Below, piece after piece: positions 41,301 to 49,100 of a stretch of DNA of 64,000 nucleotides. The stretch spans positions 12,138,022-12,202,021 of the forward strand of contig NC_059477.1 of assembly GCF_018139145.2 (NCBI RefSeq), written 5' to 3'. Position numbers and translations under genes: made by a program. A model generated the notes under the pieces. The model searched no databases, was not told where the DNA came from, and saw only the letters and a list, made by a program, of their open reading frames with translations. How positions within the stretch are numbered: position 1 is the stretch's first letter; each line of letters begins with the position of its first letter. The DNA is from Gymnogyps californianus. Lineage: Eukaryota; Chordata; Aves; Accipitriformes; Cathartidae.

Positions 41301-44300
41301 AAAGGATCATACTAAAAACCGAAAAAAGCTTGTTAGTCACATATGTATGAAGAACAATATGAAAAGTGTCTGGTGACCATAAGCCTGTATTCATTTTCAG
41401 TATGACTAAAAAGGCCTGCCTTATTTTTAATCTCAACTATGCAGGAATGTCAAAACACTATGCTAATATAAATTTTACTTCTGTAGCTGGAATTTTATTT
41501 TTTTTAACACAGAACTTCTTATGAAATAACTTCTGACAAAAATTTACTATTTTAAGAAGTTTATTCACGTGCTACCAAAGCATCTCATGCTGTCAACCTT
41601 TCCCCTTCTTTTTGCAGGGGGGACTTAACGCTACTTCATATGCTTTTAAATTTCACAGAAAAATACTCCATGAATATAAAACCTAAGTGATTACATTTTC
41701 TTTACAAAAATAGAAGTATAAAGGACATTAAGTTTTCCAGTTATTTTCATTTTTGAAGTATCTGACCTATCAAAAATATTTTTTAATACTTTAGCGTATA
41801 TGACCACCTTGCCTTTACATGCAGAAGCGCCAATTTTTATCACCCTGTGGAATTCTAAACTAAAGCAGTAACAAGCTTACAGCAAAATTAAAATACCATA
41901 GCCCTTTACATAGATCTTGTACTTCCAGAAGACAGGACTTGGTCTCGAAAAACTTTAACACTTCTTTCCCCTAATACCTACAACAGTATTTTATTGTGCC
42001 TGCAATTAAGATGTACCTGTTCAGTAGACTGTGGTATGTCATTAAGCAATGCCACTGGAGCATGGTACCCTGGCTTCTTCTGGCCAAGTAAACTTGTAGA
42101 AGGGTAGTCATCATCATCCTGTCAGTAAAAAGACAAAGCAAATTTGCCATGTTGATATTATATTTAGAGAAAATAATGTCAAATTAACATACTGTGGTCA
42201 TAGCAAAGAAGAAAACAGACAACCAGACCAGTTAATTCCAAATTTTAGCAAGCTTCTTCATATAGCTTGTTTTATTACTCCCAAACTGCTGAATCAGATA
42301 AACCTACCCATCATTAAAAGGTAACTTTTTCTCTACAAGACTCAAGTATTCTGCAATATGCTACATTTAATCAAGTATGCTGTCTACACTAGTTGTACAA
42401 AAAGTCTGTATTTCGTATTAACACTATTGACATAGTTCCCCAGTTGGCATGTGAAAACTGGTGCACAGAAATTCAAACCATTTTTTCTTAAAAGCCAGCT
42501 AGATATAGAACAAAACTTCAGTAAATAACCCCATAAAAAAGCTTCAGAAACAGTGAAAAATTCAGAAATATATTACTGTTAATTTAGTTATACCTTCTCA
42601 ATCACAATGGCAATAACAAGTACTCAGAATGTGTAAGATGCTTTTGCTATCTATTTCCTCCTATTAGTAGCCAGTTTCTGTGCAATAATTTACAGCAACC
42701 CAAAAGAAAAACTGCTCTTAAAACTATGAGCTGATTTCAGTGAGACCCTGTAATGGAAATTTTTAATTAAGGAATTCTTAGAAGTCTACAAGTGACACAT
42801 AGTACATCACTAAAAAAATATATCAACTAGTTCTACACTGAACATAACAATCTTCCTTCCTCTTAAAAATATAATTCACTCAGTGTAATGTGTAGTTGCC
42901 TATGTATTTATGGTCAGAACTGTAGTTTCTGACTGCTCCTGCAACTGAAAATGTGGTCAAATGTTTAACATTAGAAACTAACATTAAGTAATCTTACAAG
43001 CAGGATACATAAGGAGAACATAATACAGTAAAAAAGCCAATTCTCAAAAATTGATCTGAAATTTGACATGAAGTAGAAATAGAAATCTTAAACTTAAGTT
43101 TGTTGACCGAAGTTTTATTAGAATTTTTTTTTTTTACACCATCATTTTTCATCTTGACAGCAACAACAGAACAAAGTTAATTATTCCAGTCAAGGCTAAC
43201 ACTGATGAAGTGCCAGGCCACAACTTTTTGCCTTCTGCTTGGGCCTACATGACTTGCAAAGCACAGTTCATGAAGTACAAGCCACACTTAGAACTTAGGA
43301 GCTTCCCAGATAAGACATATTTGGTCCAGTATGGCTTTAATGACAATAACTGCTTTTACTTCAGCAACTGCTATTAAAAATTACTCAAAATTAATTCCAA
43401 AATGCTTAGAATGCATGCCCAAAACAAACAAATACATAAAATCACTTACATCTTCCAATTCAGTTGCTGCAATAGAAGTGACGTATCCAGCAAACCTGCT
43501 GTCACTGCCACCATAAATTTCTTGATCATAATATCCTGTGGAATCAAGGCCTACTCCTTGTGCTTCATCAAGAGCAGGCTTTTTTCCTTGAATTTCTCGA
43601 ATTTGTGCTTCAATATCTAGGGTAAAGACACACACACACAAAAAAATCAGGTCTTTTTACGCACACACACAAAATGCAGTACTCGTTACTATGTACAGCA
43701 AACTGAGTTTTTCACCCAATTTCACAGATTATCTCTAAAGAAATAAACAAATATGACACATAAAACTATAAAATCACATTGTTTATAAGCAGCTTTTCCT
43801 TAACTTGTAATATTATCCAGCAAAGACTACTTCAATTGTATTGCCTAAACCAAACTATTCAAACCCACTGTTAATGTATCTCATCTTCCAACAGAGAGAG
43901 CAGAGAAGGTAATTTACACCACAGTAGTATTTCTCAACACTACACTAATACAACAGTTTCCCAACGAATGTAATCCTCTCATTAAAAAAGCCTTTCAAAA
44001 TATTATCACCAATTAACAAACCAATTTTGCTAATTTAAAGAAATCTGTTCAAAAGAGCTACTGCATGAGTTGTCAAATCTGAGAACATTTAGTAAAACAA
44101 CACTGTATTGTGTGATCTAACATACTGCAAAGCTGTATTATCTTTGAACGAATAAAAAAAAAAAACAAACGCTCTAATATGCCACTGGATACCAAGTTAG
44201 CCAAAAAGAAAAGTTAGGACCAGTTTCTTTTCACTCTGGCAGCTCAAGTGTTATTTACTCATGACTATTCCTTCCTGCACCACCATCTTTGAAGAGTCTA

Positions 44301-46069
44301 CTATTCTTCTGGATAACAAAAAGCTTACCCTTCAATCAGGACAAATAGGATCTTTGTCATTCTTTTAACATATCAGGGTCTGATTCTAATCAACTCTGGT
44401 GGCCATCTTTGACCTTAGAAATTTGGTACTTTCAGAAAAAACATTAACTTGTTAACCCAGAAAACAAGGAACCAAATTAAACCATGCTTTCCTTCTACCT
44501 GTTGCAATGCAACAAGAAAATAAGTTACAGTAATCCAACTGTCTTCAACAAATGTAATTCTGATGTAGGTATATTAAGGCACAGCTAACTCGATAAAAAT
44601 TTTTACTGTTTCCATCTGAATTTTATTTGATTCAATAGATATGTAAAGACAATTATCCATACAATGTGAATTTCAGTAGATCAATTATTTTCATGGCCAA
44701 AAAAATACCCAAGAGTTGCATTTCATGGCTGAAGGAATACCAAGGATTGCGCTTGAGCAGGAGGGTTGGACTATATGGTCTCAAAAGTCCCTTCCAACCT
44801 GAAGGATTCTGTGATTCACCCTCTCCCACCTGAAGTGGTATTGTCTGCTACGTTAACTTGAGGGAAATTTGCCAATTTACAAAAGCTAAGGGAAATTCTA
44901 TTCACAAATAATCTTAAATCTTTACTACTCACTAGTTTTTTTACTATTGTTGCTCATTTTTCTTTTTCAGGATGAATAAATTTCACAAGGTTTTCCCACC
45001 GAGATATCTTGCAAAGGACACTACACTACAACATCTGCTAACAAACCTGGCAAAAATTAAGATTAGAATTTTTTTTTTTTTAAAAGGCAAGATATTTGTC
45101 GGCGACACGGACAGTGGGATTGAGTGCACCCTCAGCAAGTCTGCCAACAATACCAAGCTGTGTGGTGCAGTCGACATGCTGGAGGGAAGGGATGCCATCC
45201 AGAGGGACCTTGACAGGCTTGAGAGGTGGGCCCATGCAAACCTCATGAAGTTCAACAAGGCCAAGTGCAAGGTCCTGCACATGAGTTGGGGCAATCCCAA
45301 GCACAAACACAGACTAGGCGATGAATGGATTGAGAGCAGCTCTGTGGAGAAGGACTTGGGGGTGTTGGTTGATGAGAAGCTCAACATGACCCAGCAATGT
45401 GTGCTTGCAGCCCAGAAAGCCAGCTGTATCCTGGGCTGCATCAAAAGAAACATAACCTGCAGGCCGAGGGAGGTGATTCTCCCCCTCTACTCTGCTCTCG
45501 TGAGACCCCACCTGGAGTACTGCATTCAGCTCTGGGGCCCCCAACATAAGACAGACATCGACCTGCTCAAGCAGGTCCAGAGGAGGTCCACAAAGATGAT
45601 CAGGGAGCTGGAGCACCTCCCTTATGAGGACAGGCTGAGAGAGTTGGGGTTGTTCAGCCTGGACAAGAGAAGGCTCTGGGGAGACCTTATAGCAGCCTTC
45701 CAGTACCTAAAGGGGGCCTACAAGAAAGCCAGAGAGGGACTTTTTACAAGGGCATGTAGTGACAGGACAAGGGGTAACGGCTTTAAACTGAAAGAGGGTA
45801 GATGTAGATGAGATGTAAGGAAGAAGTTCTTCACTGTGAGGGTGGTGAAACACTGGAACAGGTTGCCCAGAGAGGTTGTGGATGTCCCCTCCCTGCAAGC
45901 GTTCAAGGCCAGGCTGGATGGGGCTTTGAGCAACCTGGTCTAGTGGAAGGTGTCCCTGCCCATGGCACAGGGGTTGGAACTAGATAATCTTTAAGGTCCC
46001 TTCCAACCCAAACCATTCTACGATTCTATGATTATTGCTAATCCAAATTATTGGACCTGAGACATAAAT

Positions 46070-46104
<35 letters not shown>

Positions 46105-49100
46105 GCAGTTGGTTTTGGTGAGATTTTTTTTCTTTAATGATTGAAAGACTGCAGATCAGAATTGCTTAGTTTAAAGGTTTAAACTGTCAGCCCTGTAAAC
46201 TTCAAGACTTAAAGCCAAGGCTGGGTCCTTTTCTTATCACAAACTGCCACTAATTTAAAAAAAAAAACCCACTGTAAGCCAAATTATGCCTCCTGTACAA
46301 AGGCATGTTTTCTATAGAGGTAACTGAACATGTAGTTTTACCTGAAAAATCTTTGCTATATAGCTATGAGTGAGAAGCAGCAGAAAGAAACTACTGCCGA
46401 ATTAGGGATCCCTGTCTTGCCCACAGAGGTCTCTGATCATCTCCAGAGGCATACCACACTTATCCTGTTTACCAGTGTCACCTTAAGGTATTCCATTTTA
46501 GTGAAGTCGTCCCACGGCACGGTTATGGAACTGATACAACTCAAATACTTTTCTCACAGATTTTTGTAGTTATTTCTGTTTCTTCCAAAGACAGATCAAG
46601 TTCCTGATTCCTTTTGGAGCGTGGTGCAATGCACCACGGGTGAAAGGGAATACCTGAAGCTTCCCTTGCTACCAAGGACAACACTACTAGCACCGAGTGC
46701 CTTTAGAGTACAATGACATTGTTTCTTATTTCTAAAGAGCAGTTACTAGAACAACACACTGCCTCTTTAGTAGCATATTAAGTCCTGATTGCACATCCAT
46801 AGCTGTAACCAACAAAAAAAAGCCTACAGATCTTGCCTACAATGCAAAAGCATTTCCATCATCTGTCCACTGAATCAACCTGACCATATAGCTCAGCCAA
46901 ATAAAGCACCAGTGAGTACCCTGCCATGCAGGATAGGCCACATAGATTTGCTTGTGCATAGGATCCCACCACTACTACCATCAACAGAATCTATTAAAAC
47001 AATTGGGGGATTTCTGCAGCAAAAGCATTAACACAAAAATATTTTCCTATTAATAGTGCTTACCAACACTTTACATACTACGGCCCTGTTCTCTTATTTT
47101 TAAAATAGCTATATTTACTGAAGAGGGTACAGATCTCATGTATTATTGGCTTTCCCCTTTAAATTACAATGATTACAACTGTTTGCAGGCTAAGGAGCAT
47201 TCTCTTTTTCTTACAGCAAAACCTGCTGGGTTATCTATACAGTAAAAGAAAGCCTGCATAGGGTCTATAGGGTTAACAAATCCCCACTTATGGCCACCAT
47301 CATTTTCAACTAATGCCATGCAGTCTCTAAGTGCTAGTTAAAGTGAAGCACTCTGAAGACAACACCCATTTGACATGCCACAAAACCCCTTCAACCAGGA
47401 GGTGGAAAAGGTCTGCAGCCAGAGGTAGCCTGATTGCCAGTTTAGAAAGCACCACATATTTAGCTGGCAAAGACTATTTTGACATTAAAGATGTGTTTAC
47501 CTTCCTTGATCTAGTTGGCACTTTCTTGAAAAAGCTCACACCCTATTTAACAAAGCACTTAAATACAAATCAAATTAAGAAAGAGTAATCACAAAGCTTA
47601 AAAATACACTGTGTAAAGCAAAGCACTTGTTTGATGATTTAGTCAACCAGTCCATAAACAGAAACTTCAGTCAAAGACAGAGAAACTGTAAAGGGAGTGG
47701 GATTAAAAAAAAAGGCGGGGGGGGAGGGCGGATAATATCCTACTGATCATTCCTTTTTCTGTATTTTACTCTATTTAATATATTTTGGTATTTTAAAAGA
47801 AGTAACTTTAACATACACAGTTGATTTGAAACATACCACAAACGCTGAATATTATTAAAGTCAACATATTTGAAGTCATTGAAAATCTAGCTCACAGCCA
47901 GATCATGATAGCCTTTCTCAAAATATATACTCCATTACCATACATGTAGTTCTACGTGCAACATTTTGACTGTAAGACATTATTCAGCATGAAAAAAGAA
48001 AGAAGAATCAGACCCTGTACTGAAGTAGTATTTTACAGCATAAATAGTTTCTATGTTTTCATGCCTTATCTTATTTTTATATATTTAGCTTGCCCTGTAC
48101 AGCTTTATTTCTAGCTACTTTAGTATTCTCATACATGTTAGGTCTCTCTATGTTTGGAGATCTCTTTGTTCTTTTCTGAGCAAGAAAAAAAAGATGCAAA
48201 CTAAAAACTACCTTCGACAGCATTCAAAACTCAAGCATTTATTACGGCTTTATAAGCTGCCATTTAAAACTTTACATTTCAGGCTAAAACAAAGAGCTCC
48301 CCCTTAAGCTATGTAACTGAAACAATCGCAAACTGGTTTGAGACCTCTTTCAAGTAGTGTCTTGAACACATCAATCAACAAGTATTTAACAAACAGTACA
48401 AAGATGTGAAAAATCTTCTAAGACAATTTAGTAACAAACAACTCAATTTGGAAAATCAGTCAGGAACTGGAAAAAAGTAAGATAGGATAGAACTCAGAAG
48501 AAAAATAATCAAGCTGTTCAGCTAATACCTCCATGTTGGGAAAGACAGCATTACATGATCATACCCAGTTATACATAATTTTTTATTTAACTACCTACAC
48601 CCTTTCCCCTTAAAACCTGTTCTGATACAACACTAATCAAAACACATGCAACTGGAAGTGTGTCAATGTTTTTATTAAAGTCAATGGACCACCATTTGCT
48701 TTAACAAATAAGCAATTTAAGTTAAAAAACAACAACAACAACAACAACTCTACTATTTTATTATTAAAAGCTCCTTAGGTAATATGAGAGGCAGACCACT
48801 ATGATGGGTAATGCTCACTTGGGTAGTATCTCACACAAGCATTATGCATGTCACAGCATATAAACAAAAGACAAGACAATTTCTGTAATTCTACAAAAAT
48901 GTTCTAAAATGCTAAAAAATAAAATCAAATTAAATTTAAAAAAAAAAAGTGAGGACAACAGTTTAAGCTTTTCTTCATCCATAAACTCAAATTAGGTCTG
49001 CAGTGTTAAAGACTACATTAGCCTCACTTCCACAGGAGATGATGCCTCTCCATTTGAAAGTTTTTTCAGTGCAAAACTTACTGCCCCCAAAGGCGATGAA

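Larger units (their letters stand above)
26308..43449 (-). other. SF3B1: SF3B1 introns 2-24
   Basis: All introns between the mapped exons have GT-AG ends; no U12-type donor (GTATCC) was seen. The larger ones are intron 5 (38046-39279), intron 11 (33550-34881), intron 24 (26308-27611), intron 4 (39360-41196) and intron 2 (42119-43449). Apart from the LTR in intron 11 they hold only A/T runs and short low-complexity patches. I looked for C/D snoRNA boxes and found isolated C-box-like words without a matching D box. Confidence 0.75.

Noticed and set aside
44972..45811. Open frame of 279 codons in SF3B1 intron 1 as a host gene
   Set aside because: The protein is the C-terminal part of a CR1 reverse transcriptase, and its first 38 or so codons are unrelated upstream sequence.
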